DNA of 64,000 nucleotides from Cryptomeria japonica (taxonomy: Eukaryota; Streptophyta; Pinopsida; Cupressales; Cupressaceae). Location: positions 916,431,648 through 916,495,647 of the forward strand of contig NC_081414.1 of assembly GCF_030272615.1 (NCBI RefSeq), in the 5' to 3' direction. Below the pieces are notes generated by a model. It was not told where the DNA came from and made no database searches. It saw only the letters and a program-made list of their open reading frames with translations. This document shows, one piece after another, positions 32,843 through 43,591 of the stretch (the first letter of the stretch is position 1; each line of letters starts with the position of its first letter). The translations under genes and the position numbers were made by a program.

Positions 32843-35218
32843 ATGGCTGGTTATAGAGCTCGATTGCAGTTGTCTGACCGAGTATGTTCATATCAGAGAC
32901 CTCCTGGGACTAGTGGCATGGTACTTTTCCCAATTTTTCCTGATTTTTTAACCTGTTTTATGCTATTTTCCAAAAAAATTTCCATGATCAATTTTTGCAT
33001 TGTGTCACGCAATCGCTTGTCGATGTTTATGCATTCGATGTTAATGTGTCACAAATGCTTTTATTGTTACACATGCGTCTTAAATAATACGCATTAGCTT
33101 TAAACATGTCGCATTCATGTATAGCTTTACGCATAAGTGTTTATTGTTATGCAAGAGCTCATATCATTACACATTAGCTTTAAACGTCACGCAAGAGTCA
33201 TAATTGTACCGCATTACTCATAACTATCACGCATTCATTGTATGTGTAATTTTTTTTGTCATGCGTTTGAAAATATTTAAGTTTTTTGGGATCCGATATC
33301 TGATATTTTCAACATTTTTGCATTGGAGGAGAACATTGGAGTGTTATATTGCCGATAGAGCAGACCTAGTGGACTGGATCTTCGTGCGGACTTACCAGGT
33401 GAGGAGATCGAGCATATCTGACATCTTGGTCTATATCATATTTTACACTTGCCAGAGGTTACGGCCAACAGGGCCACGATTACAACTTTGATAGAGCAGT
33501 GGCATTCTGAGACTTGTTCTTTCCATCTGCCGACTAGTGAGGCATCCATCACATTAGAGGATGTATGGCGTATACTCCGTATTCCTATTCATGGTGAGAG
33601 AGTTGCATATGACCATGATGATGACATTGCTGGACTATGTGCACTTTTCGAGTGTGAGATATAGGACTTGCAGATCGGTGGCCGTTATGACATCCCTTGG
33701 GCCCGATTAGACTACGATGACATGACTGTTGTATTATGCGGTGTTGTTGGTGGTTTACTAATACCTGACAAACCAGGTCACAGGTTTCCAGTTGGATGGG
33801 GTAGAGTGCTCCATGATATGATTGTTCATCATCGATTATATGCGTGGGGTCCTTGTCTTCTAGCCATGTTGTACTATTAGTTGCATGGTATTGTGTATCT
33901 TGGATACCGTTCTATTAGTTGTGGTGTTACTCTGCTCCAGACATGGACATGTGAGCATATTTCTATTTTGAGGCATGTTATTCATGTTGATTTGCAGCCC
34001 GGTTAGCCTTATGCTTTCAGGTACACAACAAGTATTAGACACAGGGGTTCAGGTAATACCTTGTATTGGAGACATCAGTTTGACATATTGCAGCATTTTA
34101 TTTGGAGACCATACTTAGATTTCCCCAGTTGGGAGGATGATGCAGTGCACTTGCCTTTCTGTCGACATCAGAGATATCTTATTGGTAGGACCTTTGAGAC
34201 CCAGCGGATTATCAAGATGTATCTTTCAGGGCAGAATCTGAGACAATTCAGAGAGGTACAGGTGACACCTGTGGTTACTGCTTATTTTGCTCATGTATCA
34301 CATGAGGTATTTGATTGGGATGTTTTCATACAACCACATGTTGCTTCTGTTGAGTTTTATTCTCTGCAACCATTACTCTGGGGTTGGGGCAGAGGTGCAA
34401 TAGATCTAGGGATGACAGTGGAGTATGATGCATGGTTTGCTAGGCATAGGTCAGTGCCTTTGACTGATCCTGTTGTTCTGATTACAGCACAGTAGATTCG
34501 CCATCCTAGACAGCGGTTGAGGATAGACGCAGGGGAGAGAGCCGAAGGAGGAGGAGAGGGTGGAGATGAGAGAGGAGGTGAGGATGATGAGGGAGGAGAT
34601 GAGGGAGATGAGGATGTAGACATTGGTGGAGACACCGAGTCTATTAGCAGTGAGGATAGCGATGATTATTTTGAGTCATCAAGTAGCGAGGATGGAGGTG
34701 ATGATGAGGACATGCTTGTGATGGAGGATGTGCCTGGTGCTGAGGGTGGGAGAGGATAGGTTGGTGAGGAGAATGAGCTGCAAACTCTTAGAGCGCGAGT
34801 CTAGAGTTTGAAGGATGAGGTCACTAGATGAGATATCAAGCGAGAGACTTATCATGTAGATTATGGTGCCCTTGAGGCTGAGAGAGATCGTCTCCAAAGG
34901 GAGAGAGATGAGGCAATGCAGAGATGTCAAATTACAATGGATGCATTTGATTAGCTTTTTAGAGCAGGTACTGATGCACACGACCAAGCAGATAGGTATT
35001 TCACTACTGCATAGGAGGCTATTTATTATAAACAGGCATATGAGAGAGTCGTCCCTGAGGGTCAGAGAGAGCCTATCTTCAGTGTGTTTATGGGGAGGAG
35101 ATCGAGTAGATTTGCTTCACGATGGACTAGCAGTGGTGGCGTTATGGGACCACCTCGACATCCTGGGGCAGGATCTAGTGGACAAGATCCACCTGCTGAC
35201 AAAGGTAGTGTTGGTTGA
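32843..35218 (+). pseudogene. Antisense PMD gene of element C, lightly decayed
   Basis: Exon 1 (32843-32920) gives 26 codons starting MAGYRARLQL. Donor GTACTT, acceptor AG at 33327-33328, phase 0. Exon 2 carries TTLIEQWHSETCSFHLP, SITLEDVWRILRIPIHGE, later FPVGWGRVLHDMIVHHRLYA and WTCEHI, then a readable stretch WRHQFDILQHFIWRPYLDFP. The tail is Gly/Glu/Asp-rich (34540-34760), followed by a charged coiled-coil-like part (LEAERDRLQRERDEA) and a Ser/Gly/Arg end stopping at 35216. About ten isolated stops, mostly TAG/TGA for expected CAG/TGG/CGA codons, break an otherwise continuous frame. This is the best-preserved PMD copy in layout. Confidence 0.88.
33004..33270 (+). repeat. TCACGCATTCGC array in the PMD intron of element C
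   Basis: About 13 copies start near 33004, 33028, 33048, 33067, 33087, 33108, 33127, 33147, 33167, 33186, 33206, 33226 and 33258. Examples are GTCACGCAATCGC, TTACGCATAAG and ATCACGCATTCAT. Spacing is nearly 20 bp. It sits in intron 1 (32921-33328) and matches the leader array 55572-56270 read on the minus strand. Confidence 0.93.
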
Positions 35219-35277
35219 TCATGCTATTTGAGCCTTCGGGCTTATTTATTATATTCACACATATTATCATTTTTGAG

Positions 35278-35278
<1 letters not shown>

Positions 35279-35313
<35 letters not shown>
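35279..35313. repeat. (TA)n microsatellite
   Basis: About 17 TA units, just downstream of the PMD stop of C. Confidence 0.98.
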
Positions 35314-35316
<3 letters not shown>

Positions 35317-36687
35317 AATATGATATCCGGATTTTGACAGTGATCTATTTATGTTTTGCTTCTCCATGTATGCTTATATGATGTTATGAGTTTTATGATG
35401 CTTATCTATTTGATTCTATATGCAATGGTAGTACATGTATGTATTAATGATGTAAATGAAATCTAAATGAATGCAAATGAATTCTATAACGAATGCTTAA
35501 TGGAATCTATAATGAATGCAAATGAATGCTTAATGAATGCAATGAAATCTATAATGAATGCTTAATGAAATCTATAATGAATGCAAATGAATGCTTAATG
35601 GAATGTATAATGAATGTTTTTTGTATGATAATGGTTGAACCAATTTTAACTCAGATACACCTTGAAGAAATGTTAGTTAGATGATAGAGAGAAAAATTGA
35701 TGATAGAAAGAATGTTAGAAAGAATGCGATTTAGATAGAAGATGAGAAATCAACGAACTATCAATAAGCAAATGAGATGAGAATGAAATTGAATGAATCA
35801 CGAACCTGTGTCACATATTTTATTGCGTCAATATATATTCATCACTGAGCCTTATTATTGAACAATGAAGCTTAGCACATCAGGGTACAAGGAACCAAGA
35901 TGCAAAGATATCTCATTGTAGAAACAAACACATAGCAGACAAGGAGTGAACCCTCCATTCTAGGAATTATGCTAGGGGTCAAGGTATGTGTGGCATCCAA
36001 TAGCTAGAAGCTCCTATCATAGACACCCATTGAGCAATTTCCCTAGAATTTCATCAGTTCACACCACAAACAACAAACAAAGAAAAAGATAATGCCCATC
36101 ATAGCTCCTCTAGTCACTTGTGGACATCCTTGAGTAGCATAGGAACAATATCTGTCACCAAATGATAAAAGATAAAGACTAACTCAGATGAAATTCAACA
36201 GCTATACTGACCTTGTGCCTTCGTTCTCAGTTTCTTGATGTAATGGTTGATAATGTCTGATCTCAAAAAGTTGCGGATCCCGTTTAAAAATGACTTGTCT
36301 GATTTCGAGTGTACCCTCTTTTGTTTAAGACAAGATAATGATCACGTTGATATGGATATGATACGATTGATAAGACAGTTTGATTAGTTGATTGCAGATG
36401 TTTGACTGGATAGTCGTATCCTTTGTTAACTTCGTGCGAAGTGTTTGCTGGATATCTGCTAGGGTATTTGTTTCTCACAAGACATTTTATTGCAAGTTTT
36501 TCTGATTGATTGATTTTCGATTTTTAGTTCTTTTCCAAGAGCTTTTTCGATGTTTTTGGATTTTGTAGATCGATATTTGAATGTTTTTGGATTATTTTTT
36601 TTCAGGACTTTTTGCAGATGTTTTTGGTTGATTTTTTTCAAGATCGTATATGGATGTTTTTGGATTTTATGGTTTTTCATTGTTTTT
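35314..36687 (-). other. Spacer of element C
   Basis: No credible gene. 35440-35640 is a run of AATGAATGCTTAATG-type words (GCATTCATT in the direction of the element). 36500-36660 holds several ATGTTTTTGGATTTT words, that is AAAATCCAAAAACAT in the element's direction, as at 25190-25670 of A. Confidence 0.65.
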
Positions 36688-36850
36688 GGATTTTTTCAGG
36701 ACTTTATATGATTTTTTGGACTTTTTCAGGACTTTATATGATTTTTTGGATTTTTTTAGGACTTTATATGATTTTTTGGACTTTTTCAGGACTTTATATG
36801 ATTTTTTGGATTTTTTCAAGACTTTATATGATTTTTAGGATTTTTTTAGT
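36688..36850. repeat. 30-bp tandem repeat
   Basis: More than five units of GGACTTTATATGATTTTTTG plus a TTTTTCA part, period 30 bp, with few differences between units. The plus-strand frame across it encodes a repeated aromatic peptide only because the period is a multiple of three. Confidence 0.95.
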
Positions 36851-37974
36851 TATGCCCCCAATGTGCAAACCTATATGACATGATGATCTGCAGAATGTAT
36901 TTCGAGACAAATGAATTTTTGACATGACCTATGTGAATGCAATATGCAGGATGAAGATGCATTTCCTATTCGAACAAGGTTGACTGTGTTTGTTTTTGCC
37001 TTTGTAATACATCAATTGAAATGGAGGTGCAAAGAATTTCATAGATAAGCGATCAATCGATCCCTAAGGTCCCTTAGAACATTCAAATCAACACACTTAG
37101 TGACTAGGATTTCAAAATGGAGACGCGAAAAACTTCCCCATTGGTTCTTGAAACTTTGATCTTCTTTTTCCCATGTGTGTGTAGATGTGTTAATTCCTGC
37201 TCTTGTGCTCACTAAAAATCCTTAGCATCCTATATGACTAGCTACATGGATTATCCTAACTTCAAAAGCATCCCGAATAGAGCCTCACTGCCAACAAGCC
37301 TTGAGAGCTCTGACGAGGTTATAGACTGTAATTTCTCAAATATTGCTCCATTGCCAGTAGGCGTTCATAGCCCTGATGGAGTTACTTGCATGTTCCCATA
37401 GTCAATATTTTTTATCGCACTTGTATGCGTGATATTTCAGTTATATATCATTGTTCTTTTTCCTTGAGATGAATATTTGGCATAGCTCTTTTTCTTTTTT
37501 ATTTTCTTGCCTTGACTTGTAAGTAATGAAACCTACTTGGGTGTGACAATTACAACGACGCTGAAGTAGATTTTAGATTTTTCACTAGTCATATGATCAA
37601 CTAGGTGTCTAGAATGAATTAGAGATTTATTGTGTTTGAGATATAGCAATTGATAGATTGTGGGTTAACAAGTCTCAAATAGTGAAATCACTACCCAACC
37701 ATAAGTAAAGCATCGTCATAGGGTAATGTTGAAAATGAGTGACCTTAGGATCTCAAAGAATTCATGTTCGAATATCTAAGAAAGGAAATGACCCTTGCTT
37801 CTCTTGAATGCAAATAGATGATAAACTTGAACAATTGCCTTTTTTATTGATGCTGCTATATGAAAATGCTGAAACTTTTGGGAATGCAATGCATTTAAAA
37901 AAGAAACTATATGTAATGCAGTGTCTTAAATGATATGATATGCAATGCAGAAAGTAAAACCTAAACTACACAAC
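36851..37974. other. Internal non-coding sequence of element C
   Basis: No gene seen on either strand. A pair of related phrases (GCCTCACTGCCAACAAGCC near 37286 and CTCCATTGCCAGTAGGCG near 37346) suggests an old local duplication of about 60 bp. Confidence 0.5.
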
Positions 37975-38705
37975 CCTTAGGTATAATATCGCTTAAGGTG
38001 CATGCTGTTCATAGGGTCAGAGAGTGGATCTCCCTCTCTGACTCATAAAAATTCTGAAATTGCTTCGTCGTTTTCAAACCAATCCAGTGTTGGTTTTCCT
38101 TCTTGCCCCCAATCAATCAAGTGTGAATGCACTAGGGGTAAATCATTACTCCCTTCTTAAGTAGACTCTGATAACATGAAGACTTGATTGTTTGATTGAC
38201 TTTGTGTATCTTCATCCTGTATAAGCTTTATTTGATACCTTCATATTACACTTTCTAGTGGGCTAGAATCATGGAGTGATAATAATTCGTAGTCATGAGA
38301 GTCTATCTCACTTTCAATATATGTTTCATCATATGAGTTATCATCACTTATTTCTTCTTATTCCTGTCTCTGATTCTGTTGTAGATTGACTAGTCTTCTT
38401 TGGACATTAGTTACCCTTCTTAAGCCTGGTATAAGCCTTTACAATATTTCTTCATCTATTTCGTTAGGTTGAGCCTGAGTTGTTTCTCGAGGTAGAAGTA
38501 GTGACAATAACCATAGATGGGATTCGGGTGGTGGTGGTAACCCTACATCTATTGCCACATTAGCCTATACTGTTGTGTCAACAATTGCATCATTTTGTAA
38601 CTCAGTGGTAGGTTCTTGCGGGAGTTGTCTCATGTCTTCTCCATCTGATTCTGCACTAGGTGATGTGGTTACCTGATTACTTGTTTGAGATGAAGATGGA
38701 AGTGC
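37975..38705 (-). pseudogene. pol: pol remnant of element C: pre-RT linker joined to integrase tail
   Basis: Read on the minus strand: an acidic linker with ESEIDSHDYELLSL (compare DSETDSHEWEFDSI in A), then LIDWGQEGKPTLDWFENDEA and ISEFL, as in A just before RT. A TGA follows. The frame then continues VREGDPLSDPMNSMHLKRYY and T-stop, which is the last part of integrase (A: DPINNMHLKWFYT; B: EPINAMHLRRYYA). RT, both RNases H and the integrase core are missing between them. In A this interval is about 3.5 kb. The join keeps the reading frame. Confidence 0.88.
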
Positions 38706-40170
38706 CTATGTGGAAAAATCCCTTTGTGGTATGTAGTCTGATGGTTTCCTGGGTCGATTTAATATATCAAGGGTACATTGTCTTGCTTCTGTGATATGTT
38801 GTACATGCTTATATCCCAATCCTTGATTCCCTGGATTATCATTAGGAACAACAAGTTCTAGTCTTCCTTGTTTCTGCAACCCAAGGCCTATGGTACCATC
38901 ATATCCATGTCTCTGGAGCATTTTGAATCCATTGCCATACTGATCTATGTGTATTCTAGGTATTGTCATATGATCTTCTTCTCCATATATCCAATGGTTA
39001 ACATCTTCATTCAGAGATTCTTCTTGTAAGTCACCCCATCTAATGAAAGACCATGAGTTTATGTATCTAAGAATTTCTTTTCCTTTGTCCTATTTTTTCA
39101 CTGTAGTGTGAGGTTTCCCAAAGGACTTAGGAGAAAGAGACAATTGTCTCCCACTTAAAGTATTTGCAATAGAGTACTCTCCACAACCCATATCTTTTAT
39201 TTGTAAGGAGGATGTTGTAGGCATTTCCTTTTTTGTTTCTATGATCTTTAATGTTTCTAGTTGTGTAGTGAGAGGTGCAGCTTGACTGATAGGTACTGGA
39301 TTATCCACACTGTCTTTCAGGTAATTACAATGTTGGAATGTATTTGGATCACCCTTTATTGTGATTTCAATACCATTGTATGGGAATTTGACACACTGAT
39401 GAAATGTGGATGGTACTGCTTGCATGGTGTGGATCCATGGGCAGCCCAATAACATGTTATATCCCAGGTCTCTATCCAAGACTTGAAAAATGACCTCTGT
39501 CGTTATAGGTCCTACTTGTACAGGTAATGTTACAATGCCTTTTGATGGATGTTCTTCATCATCCTAAGCCTTGATATTTATCCTCTTGGAAGAATCAATG
39601 TGAAGTTCAGAATATCCTAGTGCTTTGACCAGCTTTAAAGTACAAATGTTGAGACCGGCTCCCCCATCTATGAGTACTCTTCTGATTCTTCTCTTATGAA
39701 TGTAAGCTTCTAGATGTAGTGGGTCGTTATGAAGCAGTCTATCACTAGGAATATCTTGTTCTATGAATGAAATACGTGTGCCTTGTGTCAGATTTCTCAC
39801 CATAGACTAGAAGTCATTTTCATCTATATCTTTGTCCACTACCAAATCTTGAAGTGCTTTGTCCAGTATAGCTCTATGAGTGGGTGAAAGATGCAATAGT
39901 TCGAATAATGATATATGTGCCAGAGTTTTCTTAAGTTGCTCAACAACATTGTAAGTCCCTACTGCTGGTGGCTGATTTTGTGGTATTCCTTGTAAAGTTA
40001 CCTTTGATCTGCGAGTAACTACTGCACAGTCTCTTTCTCTGGGAGCAATGGTGATTGTAGCAACTGTATCATTTGACTTACAAGGTTTGTCTGTATCATA
40101 GGCTGTTTTGTCAATATTTATGTTAAGTCCCTCTTCATAGTCTTTATGTGTATGTTTGACATCCATAATG
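38706..40170 (-). pseudogene. pro: Protease and G-patch-like segment of element C
   Basis: Minus-strand frames: VVEQLKKTLAHISLFELLHL, then the protease active site RRVLIDGGAGLNICTLKLV (about 39610-39680), VQVGPI, LGYNMLLGCPWIHTMQAVPS (39420-39480). A G-patch-like block follows at 38780-38960: QYGNGFKMLQRHGYDGTIGL, GLQKQGRLEL, and GNQGLGYKHV. Spacing of the glycines fits G-patch better than in A. Three or four stops split the region. Confidence 0.88.
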
Positions 40171-41393
40171 TGTTCTATGAGTTCATCTTCAAATCAACCT
40201 GAGTGAGATGGTTGATCATGCCCCCATTCTTTGAGACAAAGATTTCTATCATCATCATACTTCAGTGCTTTTGATATCATGCAAATTTGGTTATCATCTG
40301 TGCGAGTGTTTTGATATTGGTCATCTTGATCAAGTGTTTCTTATGAATCATTGTTTGCTATATCTCCTGAGCTAATGACATGAATAGTGTAGTCGTATGA
40401 GACCTTTGTGTAGTTAGTTGTATTGTCTTGGGTACCTGATGTGGTAGCTTTCCTTTTGTCATTCTTAACAAAAGGATCCTTAAAAATCATATGATTTGTG
40501 TTTGCTGAGATTTTATCGGTATCAATTGTGATGTCCCCTTGGTCTATCATATCTTGGACCAAGTTTTTCAATTTGTAGCAACTTTCTATTTTGTGACCTT
40601 TAGTCTGATGATAATCGCATAAATCATTATCATTCCACCATGTGGGTTTGAAAGGACATGGTTCATATATTCTTACTTCAAGTAAAGTGACCATGTTTGT
40701 TTGTATTAACTTTTTGAGCGCTGACTCAATAGGTTCTCCTAGAGGTGTGTAATTTCTTCTTGGAGCATTTACCCTGGGGTATCTTGTGTTCATGTTTTAT
40801 GTAGCATTTACATTTGCCGAGGATGTGTTATTCCCTATATGTGGATTAGATGGCTGACTCATTCCCAAAGATAAAACGGGTTGAGTTATGTTTATCGTTC
40901 TGGCGTCTACAATACCATCATTGGTCACATTTTTGTTTTTCGACCAAAACTTAGATTTGTCATTGTTGTTGGTATTGCAATACTTAATAAGACCTTGTTC
41001 TACTAGTCCCTTCTCACATTTGAGAGCATTTTCCGTGATTTATTTGAATGTGGTTAAACATTGCATTTTTATTGGATATTTAATCTTAGGAATCAAATTT
41101 TCTATGAACATATCTACTTGCTCTGTTTCTGGGATACTTGTCTTGCACCTCCTATAGAGAGCCCTCCATCATTATATGAAGGATGCAAATGTTTCATTCT
41201 CATATTGTTTAGTGGCACACAAGTCCATCAAAGTAACCGGGGTGTCAATGTTGTGCGAGAAGTTTGCAATAAATTGTTCAGCTAATTCTCCCCTTGATGT
41301 GATGGTTGGTGGTAAATGTGAAAACCACTCTAAAGCTGGACCTCCCAGACTTTTAGGAAATAATCTCATTAGATAAGTATCTTCTAAGGAATC
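40171..41393 (-). pseudogene. gag: gag of element C, 3' part
   Basis: Continues the gag frame cut by element B. It starts with SLEDTYLMRLFPKSLGGPAL, then FIANFSHNIDTPVTLMDLCA and ATKQYENETFASFI, followed by stops. Downstream are SKFWSKNKNVTNDGIVDART and the nucleocapsid finger CDYHQTKGHKIESC (about 40575-40620), C-x2-H-x4-H-x4-C. The 5' part lies beyond B at 54126-54976. Confidence 0.9.
41389..41393. other. Target-site duplication of element B, left copy (imperfect)
   Basis: GAATC here and GAAAC at 54126-54130 differ by one base. Joining the flanks and dropping one copy restores the gag frame of C across EVS-LEDTYL, which confirms the boundary. Confidence 0.85.
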
Positions 41394-43012
41394 TGTGTGG
41401 GGGAAAAAGCGAGACTAGGTTATCATGCCCTAACCCTACCTTTTGTCACACATTACGGAATACGAAAGAGCCTAGAGGTATCACACAATTGGCTACTTCT
41501 TTTTGTGAAAGAGAGAGCCACGGGCTACCTATTAGGGTTTCTATTCCTTTGTTGAAATTGTAAGATCAAGTAATGCAAGTTCAAGCCCTAATCCCAAAAT
41601 GCAAGTATGAACTAATAACAAGATTGCAGAATTGAGATTAATCAATGAACAACTGTAAATACAAGGATGAAATAAGAATGCAGATGTGTACCCGGAGTCA
41701 AAATCGGACTGAAAATGTGTGGGACGAGGGCGCGGGCGCCACTGTCCTGAAAACTGCACCGGAAACTGTCGTTCTGCACTCTGAAACACTGTCGGAAAGC
41801 TGTCTGTCCGGAGGACCAGGGCGCCCAGCGCCTCTTTCCCAGGGACCAGGGCGCCCAACGCCCCTGCCCCAGTCTTCTGCTCTGCAATTTGATACAGAGT
41901 GCTGTCTCGACCTGTTCTCTCCGGATCTGTATCCTGCGGCGTCGTCCGAGTCCCGAAACTTGCACTTATATCTGAAAAAGGGTGTATGGGCGGCTATATA
42001 GGGTTTTGCCTTAGTCAAACCCCTGCTTCGGTGATTTCCACCTCCACGAATAGCCAAGTTGTTTTGTAAAATGTATTGTGTGTGCAGACCTAGTGTGTGT
42101 GCAAGGTCCTAAAATGCAAGAAAGCAAACTAGAGCAACCTAGAAAGTAAACCCTAATTGCTTGTAAATGATAATGTAAATGCTCTAAATCAAGATGCAAA
42201 GTGATCTAAAGCATGTATGAAGGATATATTGAAGCTTTATGCAAAGACATGAAAACAACATGAAATCATACCCAACCCTCAAGGGAGAGGTACAAGCCAA
42301 TCTTCAGTCAGTAATCTCCTATTGTTCTTCAATGTCTTCAAAGCCCTAAATGGATGAATGGAATTGATAAATGCTTGGTAGAGGGATGTTGTAAGATGTT
42401 GAAGTCTTCAAAGATCTGCTCTTTCACTGCATATGAGGTTCCTAGAAACAAAAATCCGATCCTTTCAAATGAAGAAAGAGAGCTCTTATGTATGAAACCC
42501 TAGGTCGCAATTTCGTCTTTTGGCCGACCTAGAGATCGAATATCCCGCCAATTTCTTGGGGTTAAGCTTTATTTTATGATTGGATCGCGCTCCTAAAATT
42601 TTGGGAAAAATGTCCGGGACCGTGTGCACTCCGGGTGCCACGGTCCCGACAACTTTTCACCAAATTTTTAGGGCCGTCAGATATGATGATTTTAGAGAGA
42701 ATCCCGAAGTTACAAGTGATTTCGAGATGTTTTGACCCCCGAAATCAAGCCCCCAAGCTCATAATAGGGCTTAATTAGGGTTTTTGATTAAGTGATGTAT
42801 TGGAGGAATAAAATGAAAGGGGCACGCTTTAATGAAAGGGCCCGACTTTGTGATGTGGAAGATGATGAAATAGAACCTTTAGACCTAATTAATTTGATTA
42901 ATTAAGTGCTAAAGGGGAAATGCAATGCAAAATGCAACTGCGCCAAGGTGGGTGCTAAACTAGGTGTTAAATTGTACTGCTTTAGCAAGTGCGTACAATT
43001 TATGACATTACA
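41394..43012 (-). repeat. 3' LTR of element B
   Basis: Matches 52475-54125. Minus-strand TATA CTATATAG at 41994-42001. It has two copies of the ACCAGGGCGCCCA unit (near 41815 and 41846) where the other LTR has three. Open frames across it are LTR artefacts seen in both copies. Confidence 0.96.
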
Positions 43013-43250
43013 TTTAGCCCCCACTTTAGCGGTCATATGAGTACTACATGCATATGCAAGCTAAAGTACAGAAAGTAAACATTATTTGAAAAAGGATATA
43101 TCCATAAGTTGTCAGACGAAGCCCCCAACGGTATCTGCAGTACACAGTTAGGAACCACACCCTACAAAACACACGTTAGATCACAAAATCACCTAATGCT
43201 TACTAAGGAAGGTGATGAAATTTGTGAGTAGCTATATGCCCCCCCTGTTT
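43013..43250 (-). other. Polypurine tract and G-rich block of element B
   Basis: On the minus strand CGCTAAAGTGGGGGCTAAA abuts the LTR (43013-43031). A second G-run, ACAGGGGGGGCATA, lies at about 43231-43246. The distance between the blocks is larger than in A, C and F. Confidence 0.75.
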
Positions 43251-43591
43251 CGACTTGCTTATTAGGGAGGTGAAACAGGGTAGCATGTTTACTTACGACA
43301 AATTATGTAAGAGAGTATTGATGAGGGATGTTCACTGAAAAGGCTTCATCAGAGAACTTTTTGGAACATCTCGAGAGTAGGGGAATGAAAATACGATTCC
43401 TACGCAACAAACAGTTCGAAAATCGCATCTCCCAAACTCAAGTTATGATGAAATGAGTGAAAGAGGAAAATTAGGGTTTTGAAATTAAAGGTAAAGGAAT
43501 AAACGTATATACCTTGAAAGAGACATATGCATTTGTCACTTTGTTGATTCTTAGTACTGTTCATTGTAGCGGATCCCACATAGCCATCATC

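Noticed and set aside
34357-34635. Ser/Pro-rich minus-strand frame
   Set aside because: Shadow of the acidic tail of the PMD gene of C.
35279-35313. (TA)n as a functional element
   Set aside because: Ordinary microsatellite; likewise (CA)n at 57750-57778.
36612-36878. Plus-strand ORF with a repeated FSGLYMIFW-type peptide
   Set aside because: Produced by the 30-bp tandem repeat, a multiple of three; no start context or homology.
41541-42057. Three overlapping frames of 105-119 codons, repeated at 52726-53170
   Set aside because: They lie in the LTRs of B and recur in both copies; GC-rich LTR leader without homology.
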